From: Trochalopteron elliotii
Taxonomy: Eukaryota > Chordata > Aves > Passeriformes > Leiothrichidae
Direction of reading: 5' to 3'
Length of the DNA stretch: 64,000 nucleotides
Assembly: GCA_024734555.1 (NCBI GenBank)
Contig: JANPWX010000215.1
Location: 5,170,817 to 5,234,816, forward strand
Shown: positions 38,603 through 51,800 of the stretch, in pieces
How the letters are laid out: every line of letters begins with the position of its first letter
Position numbering within the stretch: the stretch's first letter is position 1
Translations under genes and position numbers: made by a program
Notes under the pieces: model-generated
What the model saw: the letters and a program-made list of their open reading frames with translations, nothing else
Told to the model about the DNA's origin: nothing
Databases searched by the model: none

Positions 38603-41600
38603 GTAAAACAGAAATCATAGCAGGGGGAGGGAATGAGCAAAGTTTGCTGAAGCTGCTATCTTTGGCATTCTTTTAGTAACAATGGTGTCAGTCCTTTTTT
38701 CGTTTGGTATAAAAACCATGGAATTTGAATATATCTTAGAAATGAACAGACCTGGTTTGCATAAATACCTATAAACTAGGTGATTATACAAATTCTTTAG
38801 TGTATGCCTAAATTATTCCCAGTTCTGAGTAATATTTAAAACCTCCAAATTGTGATGTGCTGAATACCAGACTTGACATCACTGGTAGTCATTGGTGCCC
38901 ATACCATCTACTAGAAATGGGCCTTTTAGCCATCTATCATGGAAAAAAATGGCTTTTTCAAGGTAACTGGTAATCTCAGAAACTGGATATTGCAAAGGCA
39001 CATATTTTGACAGTTCACTTCTAAAACATTAATAAAAATGTGTACAAAATTTAAAAAAAATATAAATGAAGATTCGTGTTGATATGTACACAGTTGAAAT
39101 GGAGTTTCCAAGAGTTATCAAACACTAAATATGGTACAACTTTAGAAAGGAGATTATAAGACTAAGTAAATATGAGTATGTGCCTTTTATGTATACAAAT
39201 GCAAGATAAGGATTCCTATTAGTAAAAATTTTTTTGCTATCTGTCAAAAAATATCTTTTATCCTACAAATACAGTGAGAAGGGAAAAAAATTTCTGAAGG
39301 TGCAGCCAAAATAATTTATGAAGGGACAAAAGCCTTTACCATAAATTCTGAATTTTTCAAGATCTTGTTATAAAGTGGAGTGTGCTACTTTGGTTCCCCC
39401 TCAGGGGAAGTCTTAATAGCTATATAATCTCTCCAATCAAATGTGTTAGTGCCAAATTGCAGGCTAGTCTGCCAGTTCCCTTCCACTTCAAGGCTTCCTA
39501 CCTATGTGAATAAGGTGAAGTAATGTGTCTTCTGATGGATGTTGGGTAAAAGAATTTTCTAAGTGTTCTTTTAAACCTTTGCTTTTCATCTTTATGACAC
39601 ATCAACAATGCTTATTATTTTTTACATTACACATACAATGAATAAAGTGTTAGCTTTTTCAAAAATATTCTCAGAAATGTAAAACAGACACCAGAAAAAA
39701 AGAGAAAGGCTTCAATGGGTTTTATCTACTGTCACCTTTGACATACTCCATAAGGAAAGTTTTCCAGTGTGGTGGTACATGCTACTTAAAAAGCTGTTCA
39801 GCTCATGTTAGTTCTTTTATTTAGGTACTGAAACACGGATTACAGAACCCAGCTTGAGGCATTTGACAGTCTTAGTGAATGCAGCATTGCCTTCCTGCCA
39901 TTTCAGGGCACTCTCATTGATATTTCTGTTGTCATCTTCCCTGTGATAATAACTTACAACACCAGTGGCTTTTCACAACATTTCTAAACCCATTTCCTGA
40001 AGTTTGCACCCTTGTGGGACTAATGTGAATGGTTCTATGCTGATGGTGTGATGTATTCTCCTCTGTGTAGGTGCCTGGGTCCCTCTATCCAGTTATGACC
40101 ATTTGGTGGTGCTACCCATTTGTGGAAACTGTCCTTATTTTGTTTTACCACTGTATCAAACCCAACTACTATTTCTGCTATCACTGAATGAGAATGAATA
40201 CAAAAAAAACCCATGCAGTCATTTTTAATTCACTTGTAGAAGAACATGGTCCTTAATAACTTGAAACATCTCAGACAATAAGCAGTTTTCTCATGTTCTT
40301 TTGCTAACAACATTGTTTTCTGGGACGTATATCAAATGATTTGGTGCAGCAGAATTTCAAAGACAAAATATGCTATGGCTGTGGAGAAAAGTACTCCAGA
40401 GAGAATGTTGCCACCAAGAGTACCACAAGAAGCTGACATTGGCTTAAAAGAATAAGGAAAGCTGTTGCCAAGGAGCAGACACTAATGAGAAAGTCTGATA
40501 CCTAGTTAGCACTTAGAAATAGATTTATGACAATATACACCACATGGCCCACAGCATTTATATACACTGCTTGATTTCAGCGTACTATTCATGAACTTGC
40601 ACATTGAACTCCAAAAGTGTTCTGCCAAGGACGGATTTTTTTTTTTTTCTTTAAACAACCAATTACTATAATTTGAGGATGGATTCTTCTCTGAATGCAG
40701 TTCTTTACAGGTGATTAATAGGACAATTATAACTTATTATCTGCCTTTCATTTTTACAAATAATGGTATATGCTGCACCCCTAGTTTAAAAACACTGGCA
40801 AGATTAACTTCAGTTCTAAACACTACACATGTATTTGAACTCAAATTAGAAAGGTTGGGAAAGGCCTTTGTGAGGTACCCTGCAGTTTGTCAGATGTATT
40901 TATTCATGTGCTGAGGATTAGAATTCATAAACATTTTGCAGAGCTTTTTAAAAACTTTTTCTTTTCTTTTGTTGTTTTTGGCCAGGACTTTTCAATACAG
41001 AAATTCACTGCTTCATGTGTCCTATTACCAACAGAATAAGACTTTAAAAAAAAAATCTAAAACTAGCCACAACTTACAGCCTTCAACTTTCAGGGAGTGC
41101 TGGTCTGATATGTTACCTAAGAGGTAACATTAAATTTACAAATGCAAAATGCCTTCTTCTCTTAGTTTCTCTTAGAGAATCAAAAAGGAAAACAGATTGA
41201 CATCCAAAATAGATATATTTTAATTTATATATGACTTATAGCTTAGTGATTGGTTTTGTAATATAACTTCTCAGTCTTCTCTTAGAAAAAAGTGAGTGAA
41301 GACACTAGGAAAATAATACTCTATCAAATTAATCTTCTTTAAATAATTTGAGCATGGAGGACTGGTATAAGTTACAGAATTTCGAGGAGAACCACATCCT
41401 TTCTGACAGCAACTGGAAAGAAGGCAAGATACCCTATAGCATCTGAAATGGCTCACTTTGGTTTGGCTTGTGAATACCTTCTTAAATAATATACAAACTA
41501 AAAAGGAAATTATAGAATTAAGGATAAACTTTATAAAGATCAATTTTTAATTATAAAGTTTACATGTAAAATTACTTTTAAAATATTTTGATATCTTAGG

Positions 41601-44600
41601 TTTTTCCTCTCCGTGCTTCTGTTTACAAGCAGAAAGTTTCCATGTCACTTTGAGAAAAACCCATTTGACCATTTGCAGACCTAATTAGAAGCACTGTAGG
41701 TTATCTCCTTGGAAGGAAATCTTCCTAAGAGGTGAGAAGAGATTAGGCAGCTGAATTCCCTTGAAATCCAAAATGTAAACATGGCAAACCTTCTGGAAGG
41801 TGAAAAGGCAAGATGACCATCAGTTGCCTTAAAATATCCCTGAATTTTCTCAACATGATTTGATAACTGGTCCATTAAAAGAGCATCTGTCAAAACAAAG
41901 GAAAAGATGGATTCAGATAATTCCAAAAGAATCATTGCTTTTAAGCCTTTCTGAGATTATGATATGTATTCTGAAAATTAAAATCTTTCACTTATTGTGA
42001 CACTCTTTAAAAGGTTCTACAGTTTTTCACACATTGATTACATAGATTTAAAAACTCATTTTTCAAGTGTATATAGATATACATATGACTTCAATTAAGA
42101 AAACCATTGAATATTAGGATTTATATTTTATTCCAAGAAGACTGAAAATTCGGTTAAATATTGAGATTTTTTTTCCTGCAAAATCTTTGTTGTGGAGTAT
42201 GGAAATTCCACCCTGCTTTTCCCATCCTAGCTTTGGTGCTATAAAGAGCTCTTCTATGACTTTTGGTCTCTGGTGGTGGTGAGTAATGCTGCTCTAGACA
42301 TATAAGGGTACGTGTTCTGCTTTCTTTTCTCCACATTATTTCTGAAGAGGCACCACTTGGATTTAAAAAATCCTTGGGCATGGGCTTTCCTTGAGTCCAG
42401 TATGCTAAATCCTATGTTTTATTTCCAACATAACTGCCTTCATATAGGGGTTCATCTGCAGCCAGAAAGAGTAGGGAAGTATTCTTTAGAGCACAAAACT
42501 CTTTGATTCACAACCCAAGGATTTAGCTCTTCCTTCATCCCATCCCTGTTAAAGCAGCCAGGTGTGATGTCTCCATGGGACACAGAAGCCAGTCTAACAT
42601 CATGCTCTCTTTGATCTGCCTACAGGTTTGGGCAGTGTCTCTTAGCTCCCCATGGCACAGCAGTTTCCTGTGGTCTGTAACAAGTGATAATTGGTCACAG
42701 ATGGGGTCATGCTTTTCTTTGCACAGAGGAAGCAGAGAAGTGCAGTCCTCAGTGTCTCTGCCCAGCAGGACCCTGCAACAAAAGCACAGAGAAGATGCAC
42801 GTCTGCTCTCATTGATTCTGGCGGCCAAGGCTGAATTTGGCCCCAAGTGTAAAAACATTTTTAAGCGACTAAATTTAACATCTTCTAGTAAATATTCTTC
42901 TGGCTTGAATTTCAGTCTGAAGCAGAATTTGACAAAACATTGTGATTGGTTGGCTCCCAAGCATGCTTGAAAACTTACACTGGACAATTTTCTTGCAGAG
43001 TGTGAAGTATGTGCTTCTTTCTTGCAATCTGTTGAGCTGGCATTTAGGAGGGGATGGTAATTTAAGTGGAAAGCTTGTACTCTGCAGCTTTCCTGCTGAT
43101 GATGAAAAGTTGGCATTTTCTCCTTTGTGGAATTCAGCGTCAATCTGGGCCTGCTTGCCAGCTAGACAGTGAGCTCTGCCAAGAGGGTATTAAAAGGGGT
43201 TATTTACCAAAACAGGTAAGCACTTCTCTCTCCAAAATGGAAATATTCATGGAAGTGAATATGGCCTGAGATCAATTTTAAATTGCAGGGTAAACTTGCT
43301 CAAGATCTCACATCCTCATTGTTAATCTGACTCTAATATTGGAAAATAATTAATACCGAGCCTATAACACCTGTCAACTGCTGCTTGCATAAACCCAGAG
43401 CCTAGAAATAGAGATCTGGATGGGATCAATGGAGCAATGGAGCAATGTGTGTGCCAGAGGTCAGCATGGTGGCATCAAAGTTCCCAAGGTGGACAGTGCT
43501 AGTCAGGAAGTGCTTTGGCTAAGGAAACAGAGAATATTCTGATTCCAAAGTTACACAATTCCAAGGTATCGCTTGGTTTTCAGGGACTGACAGGTGCTAA
43601 TGACTCTAATGACCCTTTGTGTCTTTAAACATATTCCTGATGAAGTCTGATTTATTTATTTACTGCATTGTAACCCTTGATCACAAAAATACCTGCCTGA
43701 AGTGCTTATATGTAAACAGAGAGTGCAGAAACTCAGAAAATTGCTAATATAAGAACAAATAATATAAGAGAACCTGTGAGATCTTTAAACTTACTCTTTT
43801 GTAATCATAGGCAACATTGAGAGCCACAAAGCTCAGTCTTTATGCTGATAGGTTTTTTACATATTGTAACCAAGAAAGGGGGGCTGTGATTCTTCCCCCT
43901 GCAGCCTTGGCATCCCTGAGGAGCCTGTATGCCTCCTCCCCTTCCTCTGCTTCTGGCACAGTCTCTGTGCTCCTTACCTTCTGCTTACACTTGCTTCACT
44001 TGTCAGTAATCTCTGACTGCACTCCACAACATTCTTCAGTGAAGCTATTCTTGGTACTCTAAAACATGACAGTGCTGAAGATAACATGGATATTGCTAGA
44101 ATTTTCAGCTCAATACAGACTGCTGTAGTTTCAGATTCTCTCCATGTTCCCAAGGATCAACTCAGATTCCTTTCTGGGCATATGAAATTTCTATCATTAA
44201 TTCCTTCTTCAAACATTTGTTGATAGGCTTCTGGCAGATTCTGGCATACCAGGTGATTTTTTTGCCCATTTACATTGTTTTTCCTATTTTGAAAATGATG
44301 AGTGGACTCAGTTTCGACATTAATCTGCTTTGGACACAAAAGCCCAATTCAGCTTTGAAAATGTAACCCTTTGTGTCTGGTCCAAACTGTCTCTCCAGTG
44401 GTTTGGTAATTTCTGCAGACTTGAGCTGTTCTTCTCTGAGAGATTTCTTGCCTGATGGTGTATTTCCAGTGCTCTTTTCAGCTTCTTTTCTGTTAGCCTC
44501 CAAATTTAATAGACTTCATGACCTGACTGCCAGTAAGTGTAGGAGGGAAAGTGATGATGCCATATATGGCAGGTGTAGAGTAATTTCTTTTGTTCAGTGT

Positions 44601-47553
44601 TGGGTCTAACTGCTATTTTCCAGGGACACCTCTCTGTCTATACAGTTGTATGCAACTGTAGATAACTGCCAACAAAATCCTCCTTTTGGATGCAGAGAGT
44701 CTCATTTCAAAGGGTAGAGAAATAGCTGCTATAACTGGCTTTATTTCTGCAGTGATTTTGTAATGGAATTTCATTTTGGGCTATGAAAGATATATGATGT
44801 AATGAACTCACTTGTGGAGCCTGATAAAATTCCCTTGATATGAAAGAGGGTCCAAGGTCTGTTGGGCTGTACTTAAGGATGAGGAGACAGAAAGGCTTGG
44901 TGGAGCCTGCCTCCACCAAGCTTGGAATATAGAATGAAAGTTTTGTAGAAAAAAAAAAAGAGTTAAGGAAATGATCAAACACACCCATTATACTCACATC
45001 ACCTACAAAACTGTTAGTAGTGCTAACAGATGGAGTAATGATTGGGATAGGTGTTGAACGTTTTACCCTTTTTCTTCTTTTAAGGGTTCACCAGCTTATG
45101 CTGATTTCTAAAAACACATCTGCCATTTTTAAATATTCACCTGATATGTCTAGATATTCAAATGCAGCCTACTTGTTTTTTAAAAAAATCTATACTGATA
45201 AATAAAGAGGTGGTTTTGATATGTTACTGAAAATCAAACCTTTTGCGTTTTGGCTCTTGCAAAAATCCAGCTTTAAGGAGGGAAAAAAAATGTCCACCTT
45301 TTAACAGGAAATCTTCTCTAACTTTCTCTACATCAGTTGTTCCCATCTTAATAATTAGTACAATGGGTCTGCATATAGTTAGTACAAAAGGTCTGCATAA
45401 AGAATCTTGTACTCAAAGGGCAAACCAAGACACAGCTCTCACATATTGCAGTCTGGCAATTCCATACCTTTTACTATTATTCTTACTTCTATGGCCTGGA
45501 GCTATTTTGTTCTGTTTTGGGGAAGTGAATTGGTCATCAAAGCCTTAGGAATTAGGAAATTGATGAAAGAACCTTAAACTACTCCATGCTGCCCCTTATG
45601 TGTTTCTGCACCCAGCATGACCAAACAGAACTTCAGGGTTTTGTATTATTCCTGGTCAAATGATTGATTACTTTAAACAGAAAATGACTAGTGATAAAGA
45701 AAATGCTATTTATCTGCATAACTCAAGGTACGGATTATTAAGGTTATTATATGGATTATTGCTCTAAAATCCGTAAAGCTTGATCAGTTGGTTGGCATTT
45801 TCGTAAACAGGCAGTTTCCCCCCTGGTACCTGAAAGAGTTACCAAATAGAGCCACCTATGAGGATGATAAAGTAGATGCGGTTCAAGGATTGCAAAAGTA
45901 TCTGAAATATTTTTTCTATTGTGATTGCTGTCTTTGTGCTAATCCATGATACATCTTAGATAGGAACAATCTTTCTTTGCACTTTGGCCTCTTTGTTAAC
46001 CCTGTAGCTCTGGGACCCAGTCAGGTCCAACCAGCACTTCTCTGCATACTGGATCACTGAGCAGAATGGACTGATTTATGTTATTTGAAAACAAAACATA
46101 GTGCTATTGTTCCTAGCCAGAAGAAAATCTTCCAGCTGCAATCCCATATGGGCTTCTAAGGAAATAATGACATGAACAGCCCTATTCATTTTAGTTACCA
46201 GGACTCCAAAGGACTGGTGATATTTGCAATGTCTTTATCGCTGACAGGCATTCACTGCTGATTGTAGTGGCAGGATCCCAGAAATTTTGGGATTTGTAGC
46301 TAAGCTTGCTTAAAATAGCACCACTGAGGGAGTATCCACACTGCAGTTACTTCCCACTATGTGTGCTTGGATCAAAGTTGATTTTATCTAGCTGGTGAGT
46401 AGCGATGCAGTGGTAGCAACCTGGAGGAAAGTGTATGATGGTTACTGAACTGTTAACTTCACAAAGGAAACTCCTTGGGTGGGCTTTACTTGACCTAGTT
46501 TAAAATAGACCCAGGCATACTTAAGAAAGGAGTTTTGTCTGCAGTACAGATGTCTTCTGTCAATGGTGGTAGAACTTGCTTAGCTTTAGAGAGGAGAGAC
46601 TGGTGTTGAGATTGCTCTTTTTTGTCCACCTTGGTACAGTTGCTACTTCTCAGGATTCAAACCTGCACACCCAGCCATGGCAGTTTACCTGGGGAAGCAG
46701 AAGAGCTTCATGACTCTTAGCCAAGTCATTCAAGGAGAATATAGTTATTACAGTGCAAGCAGAAACATTTAGCCCAAACAATTGTTTACCCTTTTTTCCC
46801 TAGGAGAAAATGTGTGGAAGGTGGACAAAAAAGCACATGTGGGTGACATTTAAAATGCAGTTTACTTTTTTATATTTATCCACTGCAGGGCAAAAATAAT
46901 CATGCAGTAACTGAACACTTCTTTCTGCTAGTGCAGCCCTACTCAAAGAATATACAATTAAAACTAGGAAATCAAAATGCAGCTGATTCTGTAAAAAACT
47001 TACTTAGGGAAATTTACTGCTAATCTGCATAACCATTTTTTAGTTTACTACTTTATTTGAAATTAATGTTAAGCTAGTAAAAGCAGATGTGTTTTATGGT
47101 TTTCCCCTATTAACCTTAAAATGCATAAGATGGTTAGATGAAATAACACCAGAAAAATAAAGATAATAGAGTGCACACTTTGGTTCCACCGCAGCTTCAG
47201 CAAGGTTTTGTTTGGACTGCCCAGCTGCGTATGCAGACGCAGTGGAATTTGGTTTGTGAGGAGCCTACAAAAATTACACAAATAACTAGCATTTTTTAAT
47301 GAATAATACACAGACATGCACCTGCTTCAGAGACTCCATAGATTAGTCTTGCAGCCAATAGAAAAGCCCCTTGGAATTCAATTACATGGCTGGAAAACAG
47401 AAAACAAAATCATGACTATACATTTAGAACTGATACCAGCAACATATTAACCAGTTCTTGGGCTGAGCTTTTCCTGAGGATTAGATTGTTTCAGTTTGTT
47501 TTATGTCCCTGTGGCTTATTGACTATTTATATTATTCTATTCTATTCTTTCAG
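38603..47553 (+). other. HDAC9: HDAC9 intron of 8,951 bases
   Basis: The donor is GTAAAA. The acceptor CTATTCTTTCAG has a long pyrimidine tract built partly of ATTCT units. No exon was recognised inside. The intron contains a 202-codon antisense ORF (42535-43143) discussed separately, a 24-base tandem duplication (45355-45402), a CpG-bearing small inverted repeat (47225-47242) and otherwise unremarkable AT-rich DNA. Confidence 0.92.
45355..45402. repeat. 24-base tandem duplication
   Basis: Two adjacent copies start with TTAGTACAA at 45355 and 45379, and each contains GGTCTGCATA. They differ at only a few positions. This is a simple local duplication with no recognised function. Confidence 0.85.
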
Positions 47554-47638
47554 CTGGAACCTCTCCCGGAAGATATTGTGCACCAAATCCCCAATATGAA
47601 TGCAATAGCTTCTTTAAAAAAGACCACTGAAATTCAAA
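47554..47638 (+). CDS. HDAC9: HDAC9 exon: end of the deacetylase domain
   Basis: This 85-base exon gives 28 codons, LEPLPEDIVHQIPNMN then AIASLKKTTEIQ, plus the first base of a Ser codon completed in the next exon. The run LEPL.EDI.HQ.PNMNA is characteristic of HDAC9; HDAC4 has roughly LDPLPEKVLQQRPNANA at this place (recalled). The exon closes the globular catalytic domain with an amphipathic helix. The acceptor is TTTCAG and the donor GTATGT. If the donor is not used, the frame continues about 20 codons into the intron before TAA, which would give an alternative short C-terminus (see findings). Confidence 0.96.
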
Positions 47639-47781
47639 GTATGTTTCTCACTTTGAGTTGGTGGGTTAGTGGGGGCTTGGGGTTATTTTTTATTATTAAT
47701 TAATGTCATAGACATTATTGTTTCAGATAATAGAGTGGGAAAATGTTTTATGCATAAATTGACATGGTGTGTCTAATATTT

Positions 47782-47815
47782 ACATATATATAAATATATA
47801 TATATGTATATGATT
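47782..47815. repeat. TA-rich simple repeat
   Basis: An imperfect alternating TA run (ACATATATATAAATATATAT and onward) lies shortly after the third exon. It is low-complexity intron DNA. Confidence 0.75.
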
Positions 47816-50800
47816 TTATTTTTGTTTCTTCAACATTTCTTTGCTCCTGCTGCATACTTAGCCTTTAAAAAGCAACCCATTAAAATTATTTAAGCATTTC
47901 TGATTCCTGAATATTCCCAAATCTTTTCATTCCAGAGCAGCTTGGATGAAATAGATGTTTGTCAGTGAACAGACAGGTAAATTAGAGCTCTAACAAACAG
48001 TTTGTTCGGGTTCTGTTTCTGCAGCCCTTTACAAGGTACTCACTTTGCGATTCAGAGGAGCTTGAGATAATGCTAAAAAGCTCTGCATGGGCACTGATCC
48101 ATGGAGCAGTGCTAAAAATTACATTATTTTACATTATTGCTTCACTTGTGTGCTCTGACGCTTAACTACCCAGATGCTTTAGGGCATTTGCTCACTGAAG
48201 AACTTTGTGCCATCAATTGCTTTAATCCAACTGAGCACACATCCCTTAAATTCTCTAATCTACTGATCTCTGCCATTTTACTGAGGCAGTGGGAGCTTCC
48301 TGACTTCTACTGTTTGCTTTAGAATAACAAATGAATAACAAATATTTTCCTTCATTTGAGATGAACCACAAATGGTTGGGATTCATGGACATAAAATAAA
48401 TGCAGTTTTTAAAAGGGACACCATGCTCAATTCACTGTTCATGCAGTCCATGCAATCTCCATCTGATTTTAGTTGCAAAGTGACAAAGAAAATTCATTGT
48501 AGGTATATAATTCATCATGCATATCCAGTAGACACCTAAATACAGAAAAGCTCTAATTAAATCAGCTGTATATAATATATTCCATTACGTCCTTTGTGCT
48601 GAGTGGTATGTTGTTGGGTAGCTCATGAGTTAATATTCCCTGTTAATAATCTGTTAAAGATCTGGAAGGAGTCAGCAGGTTAAGGAGATTCATGAACTGT
48701 GCAAGATAGAACAGATTTGCAATGATAAGGGCAGAATGCTACACGCAGACCACAGACACAAGGAAAAGAGATGCAATTCTGTTTGAAATAAAACATGCAT
48801 GTAATGGAAAATGGATCTGAAACAAAAAATATGGTGAATTGAGAAACAGACAAACAGAAGAGTAGGAATACAAATGGTGGCTGTTGAGAGTGAAGGTGTG
48901 GATTTAGGAACAAATATGTAGTGTAAATCTGAGAACACAGTCCAGAGCTCTGTAGAATGACTTGATTTTATTCAGTTGGATTTCAGCTGAACTGGTACAG
49001 TCATGCAGTCCAGTGGGGCTGTTCTGAAACCTTAGTCAGGCTGCTCAGGGCTTGGACTTACACACAATATTCTGCCTTTTCTTGCAACTACCTAAAAAGC
49101 TGTATTTACCCCATTTTGTCTGGGGAGAGACCAAGTATTAGGAAGGAATATGCTTGGATAACAGAAAGGAGCCCTGAGGAAGTTGAGTACAGCTTTGTGA
49201 TGCATATTTAGATGTAACAGAAGCAAGTTCAATATTTTACTGTTCAATATTTTAGAGAGTTAGGCAGGCTGGAGAGCATTAGGCTGTTGAGTAGCACAGC
49301 CTAAGAGGTACTGAGAAAGTTTGGATCATTGCATTGCCTTTGGATATTGGGTTTTTATTTCTGTGATCCAACTTTCATAATGAATATTAACATTTTATAC
49401 CAAATAAGCCCCTCCTCTATGCTTTTTGCAAGACCTTGAAGCAACAAGAATACTTAGAAATAAAGAGACAACTTTTTTTCTCACTAGAATAGAATTTCTA
49501 TAAATGCTTTGTATTGACAGTCATCCAAAGCTCCTTTGAAAATGTAATACATTTGAAATTAGTAGTTCCCACACCCATGTAATAGGCTATTTTTAAACAA
49601 TCCTGTTCAATAGCAGAATGCCAACCCCAAACATTGTTTTCCAAGCAAGACACAGTATGGCACATCCAAATCAAAGAAAAACAATTACCAATTCCTATAG
49701 GAGTGACAGAAACATTCCCTTTTATTATTTCCTGGTAATAGTCAGTGCTCACACAAATCTTTGAGGGAGTTTCAAGCACATTTTCATGCTGAAAGCAAAA
49801 GCATACCTAGAAGACTGATTTGGTTTCATTGCTTTTTTCTTGCAATCCATGATTGCTCAAGTTTTGTATGAATGAAACCAGGAGTATGCTTCGTTCTTTC
49901 CCTTGAGCTCCACCAAGTTCTTCTCAATGAATGTAACAGCACTGGTAGAATTTCACATTCCAGTAGAGCACAGTAGAAATGGCATTTTCAGAGACTGAAG
50001 TGGTTTGAGGCCGATGCTTTTTGACTTCTTTTAATTGTCAATGCATGCACAGCATACCTCCTAACAAAGCTCCTTTACAGCTGTGTGCTATGATTGCCTC
50101 CCCATTCTATACCTCTTTGCCTGCAGATCTTTTGGCTGAACATGCATTCAAGGCCTGCATGTTCTGTGTACAGCAAAAAAATGTTGTCCTGGATAAAAGG
50201 AAGCTTGTAAAGCTCTTCTGTTTACCCAAGGTGTTTGCAAAGTACAGTTTTCCGATTTTAAAGAGAAACCTATCATTGCTTTTTCACAAGCATCACCTCT
50301 TTGCATGAGGTACCTGCTGCTACCTGGATGCTATTTCTAACTGTGACTGCTTAAACATTTCCCCCCACAAACCACAAACACCCTACCATGTAGTTCCTTT
50401 CTCCAGGACCCTCCACTGCAGTACAGGGTCTGCCACCTGCCTCCTGGTCTGAGTCTGCTCTCCCCGTTGCTGAAGCTCTTCTCATAACACAGCTCTCCAT
50501 GTGGGGAAACAAAGAACACCACCAAAGGCTTGGGAGTGAAGGGCAGCTAAACGGGCGCAGAGAGCCCACTAATATGCTTAAATTGGCCCTGAGTTTTAAT
50601 GTTACAAGAAAGTCAGGATTCAGGGGGCAGGTGGTGTGCAAGCCTGTGTGTGAATGAATGAATGTGATGTAGCAATCCTCACTGATGCTGTTTTATTGTT
50701 GCTGCAGGAGAGCAACACAGTGGTAGCTGGGTACTAATATTTTATTTTATGAATAAAAGCCCTTGAAAACTCCAGCAGTGAACATGGGTTCATTTCTTTT

Positions 50801-51527
50801 ATAGGCAAGAGGGGGTATTATTCCCATGCCAACAGATTTGATTTTCTTGCACATCTGTTTCTGCAACAAAAACCCCACCCACTCTGTGAACATTTAGCTC
50901 ATAAATTATAGGGTTTGAATTGGATGTATATTGCAAAGACTGACTTTTGCACATAGGATCTGTGAGAACATTGTGGAATGCTCATATAACTTTTTTGTTT
51001 GTTTTTAGTGTATTTTTTTAATGAATAGAGAATATGGTCTCTGAGCACAGTAATAATAGAGAATATTTTTGTCTTGTTTTTATAAAATTTGCCAGGCTCC
51101 AATCATTGAGCCTACTGTTATGTACATAACTTTTTAGCTCTGTCTTTCATGTTTTTGGAGCAAAGCCAACCTCCTAACACTTAATCTCAACTTTGTAGGA
51201 TACTTAATACACTTTACATTTTATCCCCAGAAGGTCCCCGTTATTTAAAGATTCTGCTAACTACTCAAACGTGCACACCATTAGAGTTCAAAGAAACACT
51301 CTGGCCATGCACACTGGTTGCTCTTGAAGATTGACTTGGGCTTTCATCTTGCAATGATGTTTTTGAATAAAGACATTTTCAGACTTTATTGACAGCTGCT
51401 TTCTCACTGGAGGGAAAAGTTCATCCTTCCAAAAGCCTGAAACTGCGTTGAGAGCTGTGTTAACCAAAGAGGGAGTTTTCAGCAGCCTTTCTGCAGCACA
51501 GGCAGCACCACTGCTGGCCTGGCCTCC

Positions 51528-51800
51528 CAGCTGTCAAAGCCTCCAGCTACCCTCTGGATAAGCACCTCAGCTCAGCCTTCTGCCCAGCTGCCAAAATCCT
51601 CCTTTTAGTCCTTGGAAAGGTCCCCTGCTTGATCCCCTCTTTCACAGCTGTTGAAACCCTCCGTCTAATTCCCAGATAAGTACCCTGATCCAACCTCTGC
51701 AGCAGCTGCTGAAAGCTTCTTGCTAAACACTGAGTAAGCTCTGGTCCAGAGCTCCCAGACTTCCCAAAGCTCCTAATTCCCAGGTGTCTTCCACCTGGCA
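51528..51800. repeat. Degenerate ~58-base minisatellite, about 4.5 units
   Basis: Units begin with CAGCTG followed by a diverged AAA..CTCC segment, at 51528, 51585, 51645 and 51703, giving lengths of 57, 60 and 58 bases. A fourth diverged unit follows, and part of a fifth runs to about 51800. Within units, recurring pieces are TAATTCCCAG or TAAACACTGAG, GATAAG(C/T)ACC and a pyrimidine-rich stretch ending near CTCTG. The region is clearly GC-richer than the rest of the intron. The 84-codon minus-strand ORF covers the array and its residues repeat loosely (GIRRRVSTA, TKRRILAAG), so it reflects the repeat and is not a gene. Confidence 0.8.

Noticed and set aside
38440..38640. Minus-strand ORF over the second exon
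   Set aside because: It is a shadow of the HDAC9 exon. The plus strand carries the conserved [17 protein letters not shown] motif with correct splice sites.
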